Shown: positions 7,738 to 15,937 of the stretch, one piece after another
How positions within the stretch are numbered: position 1 is the first letter of the stretch
Layout: every line of letters starts with the position of its first letter
Assembly: GCA_003242955.1 (NCBI GenBank)
Contig: QJPH01000276.1
Span: 1-58,900, forward strand
Source of the DNA: Candidatus Methylumidiphilus alinenensis
Lineage (GTDB): Bacteria; Pseudomonadota; Gammaproteobacteria; Methylococcales; Methylococcaceae
Length of the DNA stretch: 58,900 bases
Reading direction: 5' to 3'
Translations under genes and position numbers: made by a program
Notes under the pieces: model-generated
Database searches by the model: none
What the model was told of the DNA's origin: nothing
What the model saw: only the letters and a program-made list of their open reading frames with translations

Positions 7738-8940
7738 ATGACATGCACAAACAATAGGCTTGCTAGCTTTTTCGATGTGTTCCGCGTTTTTCTGAAACTC
7801 GGCCTGACCTCTTTTGGTGGGCCGATTGCCCATCTTGGCTATTTTCAAAATGAATTTGTCCTCCGTCGCAAATGGCTTGACGGGCAGGCGTTTGCCGACC
7901 TTGTCGCCCTTTGCCAGTTTCTGCCTGGCCCGGCCAGCAGCCAGGTTGGGTTCGCCTTGGGCCTTTCACGCGGCAGTTTTTTAGGGGGTTGTGCGGCATG
8001 GCTTGGATTTACCCTGCCGTCAGCTTTGGCGATGATCGCCTTTGCTCATTTTTCTGGCTCCATTGAAGGGACAATCAGCACTGGCATTATTCACGGCCTC
8101 AAAATTGTCGCCGTTGCCGTGGTTGCGCAGGCCGTGTGGGGCATGGCGCGAACCCTATGCCCAGACCGGCAACGGTCGACCATCGCGTTGCTTGCGTTGT
8201 TTATCGTGATCGGGGCATCGGGCGCGACTAGGCAAATTGCGGCGATTGCCTTAGGTGGGGTTGCAGGTCTGGCCTTTTGCCGATCAGAACCCTCCGCGAG
8301 TGTGGGCCGTCTTTCACCCTCACTGTCGCGACGAACGGGCGTACTTGCCTGCGTAGCGTTTTTCCTATTGCTCGCAGGCTTGCCGGTTCTTGCCGCATTT
8401 TCTCAAAATCATGCACTTGCGCTCATGGATGCCTTCTATCGCTCCGGTGCGCTGGTGTTCGGCGGTGGACATGTCGTATTACCCCTGTTGCAGGTGGAAG
8501 TCGTTCAAACCGGATGGATGGACAACAACGCCTTTCTTGCCGGATATGGCGCGGCCCAGGCAATGCCAGGGCCATTGTTTACTTTTGCGGCTTATCTTGG
8601 CGCAGTGATGAAAGCGCAGCCTAATGGCCTGCCGGGGGCCATGATCTGCCTTGCCGCCCTGTTTTTGCCCGGTCTTCTGCTTCTTATTGGCATGTTGCCA
8701 TTTTGGGATGATTTCAGACGGCTGGCAACCGCACAGGCCGCCATGCGCGGGGTGAATGCCGCAGTTGTGGGCTTGCTTGGCGCAGCGCTTTATACGCCAC
8801 TGTGGACCAGCACTATTCATCAGGCCAGCGATTTCAGCCTTGCCTTGACCGGGTTTGTGCTTTTGACGGTCTGGAAGGTTCCGCCGTGGGTCATCGTCAT
8901 TGGCTCTGCCGGGGGTGCTGTTTTACTGGCAATGCTTTGA
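7738..8940 (+). CDS. chrA: Chromate transporter ChrA
   Basis: A 400-residue inner-membrane protein of the CHR family, which exports chromate and confers resistance in characterised members. It has the two-halved long form: the first half opens with FLKLGLTSFGGPIAHLGYFQ and contains CQFLPGPASSQVGFALG; the second opens with SGALVFGGGHVVLPLLQ and contains GYGAAQAMPGPLFTFAAYLG. Both halves show several hydrophobic helices. The ATG at 7738 is preceded by AGGA eight bases upstream. It lies 9 bp after the YafQ-type toxin and is convergent with the light-sensor gene, seven bases away. Confidence 0.92.
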   Translation: MTCTNNRLASFFDVFRVFLKLGLTSFGGPIAHLGYFQNEFVLRRKWLDGQAFADLVALCQFLPGPASSQVGFALGLSRGSFLGGCAAWLGFTLPSALAMIAFAHFSGSIEGTISTGIIHGLKIVAVAVVAQAVWGMARTLCPDRQRSTIALLALFIVIGASGATRQIAAIALGGVAGLAFCRSEPSASVGRLSPSLSRRTGVLACVAFFLLLAGLPVLAAFSQNHALALMDAFYRSGALVFGGGHVVLPLLQVEVVQTGWMDNNAFLAGYGAAQAMPGPLFTFAAYLGAVMKAQPNGLPGAMICLAALFLPGLLLLIGMLPFWDDFRRLATAQAAMRGVNAAVVGLLGAALYTPLWTSTIHQASDFSLALTGFVLLTVWKVPPWVIVIGSAGGAVLLAML

Positions 8941-8947
8941 CCATAGC

Positions 8948-11900
8948 CTATAGCATCGCTTCGATCGAGTAGACACTCCCCTCACCTTCAAATTGTTGCA
9001 TGGCAGATGCGGACAGCGGTTTAAACGGCCAAGGTGTTCTGCTGTTCTCGCGCACGGACTCGCTGAGCAAGAGGGGAACTCCGCAACGACGGCTTAGGGA
9101 TTCCAGTTGTGTCGCCAGACTTAGAGCCTCTCCCAAGATCGTATAATTCATTTTGACCGAGGAGCCGATGTTACCCTCGATCAAGGAACCGACGGCGATG
9201 CCGAAACCACCGTTAAGGGATTCAGAGAAAAGAGGGGGTTTTTGCTGTGCTTCGGCAAGGCCCCTGAGCGCGTCCATGCACGAGGAAATGGCCGCGTCTG
9301 CTTGGTCTGGTGGAAAGTAGGCGATGACACAATCACCCACATACTCGGCAACCTGGCCGCCATGTTCGACGATGCAACTTGAGCAGATTTCGAGGTAAGC
9401 CGTTATGGCCTTTGCCAGTTGCTCTGCGGAAAGGTGCTCCGACAAATGGGAAAAACCTGCCATTTTTCCCACCAGCACCAGTTTTTCGGTTTTTTGAACC
9501 GGCAAGGTTAAGGGATTGATACCTTCGGTTAGCAACTTCAGGACGGTGGGCTGGGTGTACCTCCCAATGATATGGTGGGATTGGGCAATGTTGCGCAGCA
9601 TCATGCGCATCGCTTGCAGCAAAACTCCGCTTTCGTCATTGATGCAAACGGTGCGCATGCCCCAATCGGTGAATAAGCGGTCTTCCAGCCCATATTCCAC
9701 GCTGAGGATGGTCACGTCCCGATGCCTGGAATCCGACCTTATCTTTTCCAGCAAGCTTTCCAGCACGGCTTGCTTGCCCTCTAGGATTTGGAAGAAGTAT
9801 TCATGGACAGAGATCAACACCCCGGTTAAGCCTAGGCGGTTGTTGTTCAGGCTAGAACGATGCCCCAACTCAGTGATTTCCTCATCACTGAACGAGGCAT
9901 GTTTGGTGCTGACATACATCACCCGTTTGATGCCGCCTTCATGGGCGGCACTGGGTCTATCCTTGGCCAGATGTTGCAAGGCTTTGCCCATCAGGCCACT
10001 GCCCTTGGTTAAGACTTTAAAATCGTTCTGCGACAAAACGGTGAGTTCGCAGGGTGAGCTGCAGCGGATCGTTTCCGAGCGTCGTTTGAGGTAGGCCTGG
10101 GTGATTTCCCCGAAATAATCGCCTACGCCCAACTCTCCCACTTTACGTTCATCTTTGAACACCTCAAGCCGACCAGACTCCACCACATAGGCCATTTCGG
10201 CCTCATCGCCTTGCTGGAAAACTTCGTCGCCTTTCTCGAATCGGACTTTTTGCAACCTGGAGACAGGCGCTGGCGCGAGCACTGCTATATCACTGCGGAA
10301 GGGGATTATCAATGCCCAATCAATCATGATGCGAAGGTTCTTTTCCAAGCCCGGCATGGCCAGAAGCTGCCCTAACCTGGACATAAACCAAGCTACCCTG
10401 CCGCTGAAGGTGAATGCCTTGACATCGCAGAAAGAATGGAACCCGATGGCAAAAGTCTTGATCGGGCGGGCATGTGGGCGGTAGGGACGGGTTGCAAAGC
10501 CTTGCGTCGCAGCCCATGCGTTGTAGCCAGCCGCCTCACCCAAAGCCTCCCAGTCGGCCGCGGTGATGAAGGCATGATCCGGCCCAAGCTGTGCGGGTGA
10601 GGTTATCCACAGGTGATTGTGTCCTTCGAGGGAAAGGTCTTCTCGGACGGTCAAGGGCCAGGCCAAACCGATGCCACCCTGAAAGCGGACCGGTGGCATG
10701 GCGAAACAGGCATTGATGGCCAATCCAAGCTTGATCGAAGCACCCGGCTCCAAAACCACTTCAGCCTCGGCCAAAGCCGAGACTTTTTGCCCTTTGTGCA
10801 AGGTAACCCCAGCCTTTTCCAGGCAACTGTCACGCAAAGCCAAACGCTGGCGTTCGAAACCCGAATAAACATAATCGGGTTCATCGAAGAGGTGCACCTG
10901 CCACTGGTAATCCCGCAGCACCGGGTAGGAATGTCGCATGGCCCGTAACATTTGGCAAAGTTCCGCTGCCACGCTGCAAGCCAACTCGCCCGAGCCGAGG
11001 ATGGCGAAATTTAAAAGCCTCTGCTTTTCAGTGCTGTCTTCGGTGAATTCCGCCTGCTCAATCAATTCCAGCACGCACTTTCTGATGTGCAAAGCATCGC
11101 CCACCGATTCGATGGGTATGGCGTGGGATAACAAGCCTGGAATTGCACCTGCGTTGGGTTTTGAGGTTTGGGCGAGGACTAACTCGCTGTAGTCGAGTTT
11201 AATCCGCTCGCCACTGGGCCGCCGGGCAAATACTTGCCGGTTGGTTTCGTCAATGGAGTCCAAGCGGCCTACGATCACATTGACCTGGGGTATCACCCGG
11301 CGGATCGGATTGACCACATTGCCAGGCTGTACGATACCCCCGATTACCTCCGGCAATAGCGGGGTCAGTACGAAATTGGAATTGTCATGGAGCAAAGTCA
11401 CATTGACATTGGAATAAGCGCCGATCAGCCTTTCGATTTCAATGGCCGCGTGCATGGCACTGAAGCCACCTCCCACAATGACGATATTCGCTGCGCGATC
11501 ACGAGGTTCAGGCTTATGCCAATAACCGGCAGAATTGATCAAACAAGAGAGCATCACGCCATAGAACAGGACATGTTCCATGAGCGTTTCGGGGAGTAGA
11601 AGGGCGAAAAACAGGAAAGCCGAGAGCAAAAAAATGGACAACGGCCTGAGCAATATCCCTGCGATCATCAACAGGCCGGCGGAAACCTCCACCAAGGCCA
11701 TGAACAACGAGAACCCTTCCGGCACTGAGGACAAGAGGGGAATCTGATAGGTCTTGATGATGCCAATCACCAAGTTAGGTTGCATGATTTTGAAGGCTAT
11801 CCCCAGATACAGCATGGTCAGGCCCGTCAATACCCGCATGATGAATTGGGCGCGTGATCTAGGCTGTGCCTCAAGCCAAGCGACTATGCCTTGGAAAACA

Positions 11901-12559
11901 GTCGGCACGGGCAGCGGCGGATAGTGCCTGCCCGGCCCTTGCAACAATAGGTAAATCGATGCGCCCAAAATCGCCCCGCCATAGGCAAGGAACCCTAGGC
12001 CAAAAAGCCAACCGCCCAGCAAACCGAGCAGCATCAGGACTATCGCGCAGAGACGCACATAGATACCGAATAAAATCGCCAATCCTAGCAGAATTTCAAA
12101 CCCACCCAACCAACTCCAGCCAGGGCCAAGGGAACTTAGTTCGAGGTCAGGCGCGAATAGGGTTGGCGAGGTGAAGGCTGCAACCCCTAGCCGTGGTTCA
12201 AGTCCTAAAGCAGAGGAAATCAACATCCAACTTAGGCAAACCCTCAGGATTCGAGGGACATGCTCACCATAAGAAGCCAGTCGGGCCTGCAATTCCGGGA
12301 ATAGTTCGCGAGCCCCGGTGAATCCCAAACGTATCCAGCCCAATATGAAAAGCAGGAACATGGAAACCATCGCGAAATTGCCGATGGAAAGTTCAGAATA
12401 AAATGTAGGCGTCGGCAGGCTGTTCCACTCAGCGATTTGCTCTGGGGTCAGAATCCAACGCTCATGGGCATTGCTTTCTCCAGAATAAAAAAAAGCTGCC
12501 GCAATCCCTACCAAAGCCGCAGCGCAAGACATGGGCGGTTTTCTAATTATTGTTTTCAT
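8948..12559 (-). CDS. DoxX / NDH-2-like / cNMP-binding / BLUF / cyclase-like fusion protein
   Basis: A single 1203-residue frame, with GGAGAG just before its ATG. Order of parts: signal peptide (1-31); DoxX-like membrane region with six or more hydrophobic segments (about 60-345); NDH-2-like pyridine nucleotide-disulphide oxidoreductase (about 357-760) with first dinucleotide motif IVIVGGGFSAMHAA (359-372) and an NDH-2-type C-terminal amphipathic end; cyclic-nucleotide-binding domain (about 768-855) with phosphate cassette FGEIT...KRRSET; BLUF blue-light FAD domain (about 877-975) with Tyr882, Asn906/907, Gln924 and Trp966 in the expected photocycle places; class III cyclase domain (about 1024-1200). 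The BLUF-linker-cyclase part resembles the Beggiatoa photoactivated cyclase bPAC, including GINPLT (1013-1018). However, Lys1032 replaces the first metal-binding Asp, Glu1072 the base-recognition Lys, and Ser1147 and Gln1151 the transition-state Asn and Arg; Asp1076 is kept. The NDH-2 part has SP (654-655) where the flavin-binding GD normally stands. Likely a membrane light sensor tied to redox; output unknown. Confidence 0.9.
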   Translation of the reverse strand: MKTIIRKPPMSCAAALVGIAAAFFYSGESNAHERWILTPEQIAEWNSLPTPTFYSELSIGNFAMVSMFLLFILGWIRLGFTGARELFPELQARLASYGEHVPRILRVCLSWMLISSALGLEPRLGVAAFTSPTLFAPDLELSSLGPGWSWLGGFEILLGLAILFGIYVRLCAIVLMLLGLLGGWLFGLGFLAYGGAILGASIYLLLQGPGRHYPPLPVPTVFQGIVAWLEAQPRSRAQFIMRVLTGLTMLYLGIAFKIMQPNLVIGIIKTYQIPLLSSVPEGFSLFMALVEVSAGLLMIAGILLRPLSIFLLSAFLFFALLLPETLMEHVLFYGVMLSCLINSAGYWHKPEPRDRAANIVIVGGGFSAMHAAIEIERLIGAYSNVNVTLLHDNSNFVLTPLLPEVIGGIVQPGNVVNPIRRVIPQVNVIVGRLDSIDETNRQVFARRPSGERIKLDYSELVLAQTSKPNAGAIPGLLSHAIPIESVGDALHIRKCVLELIEQAEFTEDSTEKQRLLNFAILGSGELACSVAAELCQMLRAMRHSYPVLRDYQWQVHLFDEPDYVYSGFERQRLALRDSCLEKAGVTLHKGQKVSALAEAEVVLEPGASIKLGLAINACFAMPPVRFQGGIGLAWPLTVREDLSLEGHNHLWITSPAQLGPDHAFITAADWEALGEAAGYNAWAATQGFATRPYRPHARPIKTFAIGFHSFCDVKAFTFSGRVAWFMSRLGQLLAMPGLEKNLRIMIDWALIIPFRSDIAVLAPAPVSRLQKVRFEKGDEVFQQGDEAEMAYVVESGRLEVFKDERKVGELGVGDYFGEITQAYLKRRSETIRCSSPCELTVLSQNDFKVLTKGSGLMGKALQHLAKDRPSAAHEGGIKRVMYVSTKHASFSDEEITELGHRSSLNNNRLGLTGVLISVHEYFFQILEGKQAVLESLLEKIRSDSRHRDVTILSVEYGLEDRLFTDWGMRTVCINDESGVLLQAMRMMLRNIAQSHHIIGRYTQPTVLKLLTEGINPLTLPVQKTEKLVLVGKMAGFSHLSEHLSAEQLAKAITAYLEICSSCIVEHGGQVAEYVGDCVIAYFPPDQADAAISSCMDALRGLAEAQQKPPLFSESLNGGFGIAVGSLIEGNIGSSVKMNYTILGEALSLATQLESLSRRCGVPLLLSESVRENSRTPWPFKPLSASAMQQFEGEGSVYSIEAML

Positions 12560-12894
12560 AATCTCTCCGGGGGAAAAGGGGAATTTCTCTTATGACCGCA
12601 AACAGTTGAGGTCGCATAAATCTGTCCAGCCCGAATCACCGTAGCCGAGCCAACACTAACCCCCTCTATTTATTGCATTTTTCCGTATGGGCATTGAAGA
12701 GACAGTGGCTTGTCATTACTTTTTTAAGTGGATAGGTATTTTCCTTATATCCACAGCCAGTTGAGACAACTATCGTTCTTATTTGTTTCACAATTGGAAA
12801 TGCGCCGTGTCTGAATATTCGAGAACAGTCACTTAACAGGTAGTACACTGCTTCTCGAAACCGAATAGTTGTCGCTATCAGAAGAAAAAACTAC
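12560..12894. other. Intergenic region upstream of the light-sensor gene
   Basis: No gene is supported in these 335 bp. A 60-codon open frame on the minus strand has no motif and no neighbour logic. The stretch must hold the promoter of the fusion gene on the minus strand. I see AT-rich blocks (near 12720-12750) but no -35/-10 pair with proper spacing that I would defend. Confidence 0.5.
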
Positions 12895-13194
12895 TTAGCC
12901 CACCAAAACATTCCCCCCATCCTCATCCCCGCAAAGATACTCAAGCTGTTGCCGGCTGCGGGGAGGGTCTTCCTGAGTGGCTGAATAAGCATCTAGTATC
13001 GGGCGGAAGTGACGCTCCGTCGCGGGTGTGGCATAGACGAGGTAATTCCGCCCGTCGTCACTCCACACCCCGAACAGTGCCATGCCCTGTGGACCATTGC
13101 GGGAAATATAGGCGGCACGGAAGGAACCCCGGATGATATCCACTTCGCCCGATTCGTATTCTTGCCGGGTCAGACGGATGCAATGCCAAATCAT
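12895..13194 (-). CDS. Hypothetical protein following tatD
   Basis: A 99-residue protein I do not recognise. It has no signal peptide or membrane segment and contains IIRGSFRAAYISRNGPQGMA and a moderately acidic C-terminus. It is supported by position: its ATG overlaps the tatD stop in the tetranucleotide ATGA, the classic coupled arrangement, and it continues the long minus-strand operon as its last gene. Function unknown. Confidence 0.65.
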   Translation of the reverse strand: MIWHCIRLTRQEYESGEVDIIRGSFRAAYISRNGPQGMALFGVWSDDGRNYLVYATPATERHFRPILDAYSATQEDPPRSRQQLEYLCGDEDGGNVLVG

Positions 13195-13958
13195 CTAAAA
13201 AGCGCCCAATAGTTGCGAGTGGTTTGCTCGGCGACTGTGGCCAAGGATATCCCGCGCAGGTCGGCGACATATTGGGCAACATGGCGGACATGGTGTGGGT
13301 AGTTGGGTTTGCCGCGATGGGGAATCGGTGCCAAATAAGGGGAATCCGTTTCGACTAGGTAACGGTCTTCGGGTACTTTGCGTGCCGTATCTTGGATTTG
13401 CGTGGCATTCTTGAAGGTGACAATTCCGGAGAAGGAAATATAGAAATTAAGGTCTAGTGCCTGACGGGCAGTTTCCCAATCTTCAGTAAAGCAGTGCAGC
13501 ACGCCGCCAACCTCGTCAGCCCCTTCCTCACGAAGAATTCGCAAAGTATCCTCCCGTGCTTCGCGAGTGTGGATGATAAGCGGTTTGCCCGTCTGTTTGG
13601 CCGCACGGATATGGGTTCGGAAGCGTGTATGCTGCCATTCCAAATCCCCTTCGCTACGGAAATAATCCAAGCCTGTCTCGCCGATGGCAACCACTTGGGG
13701 ATGCTCAGCCAACATGGCCAATTCTGCCACGGTAGGCTCATGGCAATCTTGTTCGTTCGGGTGCACACCCACCGAAGCGGTGATGCCAGCGTGACCCTCC
13801 AACAGTTCCATCATGGTGGGCCATTTCTCCATGCTGATGGAAACGCACAGCATGTGGCTGATTCCCAGAGCCTGGGTTTCCATGACATAAGCGTGGAAGT
13901 TGCCGCCGTAAGGTTTGAGATCAAGACGGTCCAAATGGCAATGAGAATCTATAAGCAT
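13191..13958 (-). CDS. TatD-family metal-dependent hydrolase (YcfH type)
   Basis: A 255-residue TIM-barrel metallohydrolase of the TatD DNase family. The start is the ATG at 13958 giving MLIDSHCHLDRLDLK; the longer upstream frame runs through pilZ in another frame. The HxH metal motif is at residues 6-8, the metal-bridging Glu is in AIGETGLDYF, further His ligands are in LIIHTREA and GVLHCFTED, and the late Asp in ETDSPYLAP. Its place after tmk, holB and pilZ is the usual location of ycfH in proteobacteria. Confidence 0.92.
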   Translation of the reverse strand: MLIDSHCHLDRLDLKPYGGNFHAYVMETQALGISHMLCVSISMEKWPTMMELLEGHAGITASVGVHPNEQDCHEPTVAELAMLAEHPQVVAIGETGLDYFRSEGDLEWQHTRFRTHIRAAKQTGKPLIIHTREAREDTLRILREEGADEVGGVLHCFTEDWETARQALDLNFYISFSGIVTFKNATQIQDTARKVPEDRYLVETDSPYLAPIPHRGKPNYPHHVRHVAQYVADLRGISLATVAEQTTRNYWALFR

Positions 13959-13962
13959 GGCT

Positions 13963-14319
13963 TTACATGGTATGAGTAGTGCGATCCGATTCAAGGGCAC
14001 CGGCGAGATAGTTTTCGATGCGGTTGCGGGTAATGCCGTTGTCCTTGTCGCTAAACTGAACGCCAATGCCTGTAGAGCGATATCCTTCCGAGTTGCGCGG
14101 CGTGACCCAAATGACTTTACCCGCAACAGGGATTCGCTCAGGTTCGTCCATCAAATTGAGCAATATAAACACATCGTCGCCCAATTGATAAGATTTATTA
14201 GTGGGAATAAACAGCCCCCCATTTTGCACAAAGGGCATATAGGCCGCATACAAAGCATTCTTGTCGCGGATGGTAAGGGAAAGTATCCCTCCCCGGCCTT
14301 CGGTTTGGTCTTCGCTCAT
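13963..14319 (-). CDS. pilZ: PilZ-domain protein, pilus type
   Basis: A 118-residue PilZ protein of the short type found with holB and tmk, needed for type IV pilus biogenesis in Pseudomonas and Xanthomonas. It shows NGGLFIPTNKSYQLGDDVFI then LLNLMDEPERIPVAGKVIWV and GIGVQFSDKD, the beta-barrel pattern of the family. The RxxxR c-di-GMP motif is not visible at the N-terminus, in line with this subfamily, which does not bind c-di-GMP well. It overlaps holB by 4 bp. Confidence 0.88.
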   Translation of the reverse strand: MSEDQTEGRGGILSLTIRDKNALYAAYMPFVQNGGLFIPTNKSYQLGDDVFILLNLMDEPERIPVAGKVIWVTPRNSEGYRSTGIGVQFSDKDNGITRNRIENYLAGALESDRTTHTM

Positions 14320-15320
14320 TGGGGTAACAGGATTAAGTCTTTGGTTTTGTCACGCAACCAGTGAATCAACAGTTCTTCCAAAAGTAGTTGCCGGTTGACT
14401 TGGCCTAAAAGCATTTTCCTTGCGGAATTCAGTCTATCCAGAAACCTAAACAAATTTCTTACATTAATTTTTTGCGCCAACGCCAGCAAGTGCTCCGCTA
14501 AATCGGGATTTTCAATTGCCTGATTAAGGGGATCAGTCCGCAAACGGATCATGTCCATGGTCCAGCAAACCATCCAATCGACAAGGGTCTCGGCGGAAAA
14601 CTTGGACCATTCTTCCGCCAATGCGGCCGGGTCTCCACCGTATCCGCCCAGATCGCCCCAAGCAGAAAAAAACTCATTGCGTTTTTCTATTATGCCATCA
14701 TTAGCCAGCCCCAAGGCTTTTATCGGGGCACCTCGCGCCAAAGACAGCAAAACATTGGCATGGTCTCCTTCATACCCGTTTTTCGCTAGCCAAGCCAAGG
14801 CCATTGATCGCTCTGGAACGCAGATTTCCATGCGTTGACATCGGCTAAGTATAGTCGCAGGCAACAGTTGGGGTGAGTCGGTGAGTAATAGTAGTGTGGT
14901 GTGTTCGTCCGGCTCCTCCAAGGTTTTTAGCAGGCTGTTGGAAGAAGAAACATTCATTTGGTGTGCAGGGTTGATTAACACCACTCTTCTTCCGCTGTAT
15001 TGAGGTTTAAGCGCCAAATTGGCAATCAACCCGCGAATGACATCCACCGGGATGATTTTACCCGTTTCCACGGGTTCTATGCGAAGAAAATCAGGATGCG
15101 TCTTTGCTGCGAACAAACGGCAACTGGCGCATTCGCCACACGCATAGTCTAGCGGGGTGCGGCATAACAAGCGTTTGCTGAAGGTTTCCGCCAATTGGGT
15201 CTTTCCCACCCCTTGCCTCCCGACCACCAACAGAGCCTGAGGCACACGCCCAGACTGTAGATGGGAATCGAGCCTGTCCCAGTGGGGGGAAAGCCAAGGC
15301 ATATCATCAACCAAGTTCAT
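14316..15320 (-). CDS. holB: DNA polymerase III delta-prime subunit
   Basis: Clamp-loader subunit, 334 residues from the ATG at 15320 (MNLVDDMPWLSPHWDRLDSH). It has a P-loop-like GRQGVGKTQLAE, four Cys of the zinc module in CGECASCRLF and the preceding LLC, the Walker B-like region RRVVLINPAHQM and the sensor SNSLLKTLEEPDEHTTLLLL. The start overlaps the tmk stop by 4 bp, so translation is coupled. Confidence 0.93.
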   Translation of the reverse strand: MNLVDDMPWLSPHWDRLDSHLQSGRVPQALLVVGRQGVGKTQLAETFSKRLLCRTPLDYACGECASCRLFAAKTHPDFLRIEPVETGKIIPVDVIRGLIANLALKPQYSGRRVVLINPAHQMNVSSSNSLLKTLEEPDEHTTLLLLTDSPQLLPATILSRCQRMEICVPERSMALAWLAKNGYEGDHANVLLSLARGAPIKALGLANDGIIEKRNEFFSAWGDLGGYGGDPAALAEEWSKFSAETLVDWMVCWTMDMIRLRTDPLNQAIENPDLAEHLLALAQKINVRNLFRFLDRLNSARKMLLGQVNRQLLLEELLIHWLRDKTKDLILLPQ

Positions 15321-15937
15321 GGCACACACAGACTTTTTAGATGAGTGGTTATTGCTTTTTGCACATTTTCCAGCGGCAGTGAAGCATCTACGAGCCTGAT
15401 GCGGTCAGGAAAGAGTCCGGCCAAGAGTAAATAGGTATTCCTTACCCGTGAGTGGAATGCCAAAGACTCCGCCTCCATACGGTCACTGACACCGCGATTT
15501 TTAGCCCTGGCGATGCCAATTTCAGGAGGGGCATCAAACAGCAGGGTCAAATCGGGTTTGCGGCCTTTTTGCACCATTTTCTCCAAGTTAAGTATGAACT
15601 CGGAATCCACATGCCGCCCCCCGCCTTGGTAAGCATAGCTTGCATCGGTAAAACGGTCACAGACTACCCAGGCATCGGATGCCAGCGCTGGCTCGATGAC
15701 ATCCCGCAAATGTTGGGCACGGGCGGCAAAGACTAGCAACAATTCGGTTTCCGGGGCAATCTCCCCGCCTGTCAAAAAGAGGTCACGGATTCTTTCCCCC
15801 AGCGGGGTTCCCCCCGGTTCACGGGTGACAATGACTCGCTTTCCCAAGCTTACGAGAAAATCACGGATAAACACCAGATTGGTTGTCTTGCCCATCCCTT
15901 CCCCGCCTTCCAAGGTAATAAAACAGCCTTTATTCAT
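15317..15937 (-). CDS. tmk: Thymidylate kinase
   Basis: Converts dTMP to dTDP in dTTP synthesis; 206 residues. The true start is the ATG at 15937, directly before MNKGCFITLEGGEGMGKTTN, which contains the P-loop (residues 10-18). The DRxxxS-type motif is DRFTDASYAYQGGGR and the DPP-like region is LLFDAPPEIGIARAKNRG. It overlaps mltG by 8 bp and holB by 4 bp. Confidence 0.95.
   Translation of the reverse strand: MNKGCFITLEGGEGMGKTTNLVFIRDFLVSLGKRVIVTREPGGTPLGERIRDLFLTGGEIAPETELLLVFAARAQHLRDVIEPALASDAWVVCDRFTDASYAYQGGGRHVDSEFILNLEKMVQKGRKPDLTLLFDAPPEIGIARAKNRGVSDRMEAESLAFHSRVRNTYLLLAGLFPDRIRLVDASLPLENVQKAITTHLKSLCVP

Noticed and set aside
12666..12848. A 60-codon minus-strand frame upstream of the light-sensor gene
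   Set aside because: No recognisable motif or coupling to neighbours; AT-rich intergenic sequence explains it.
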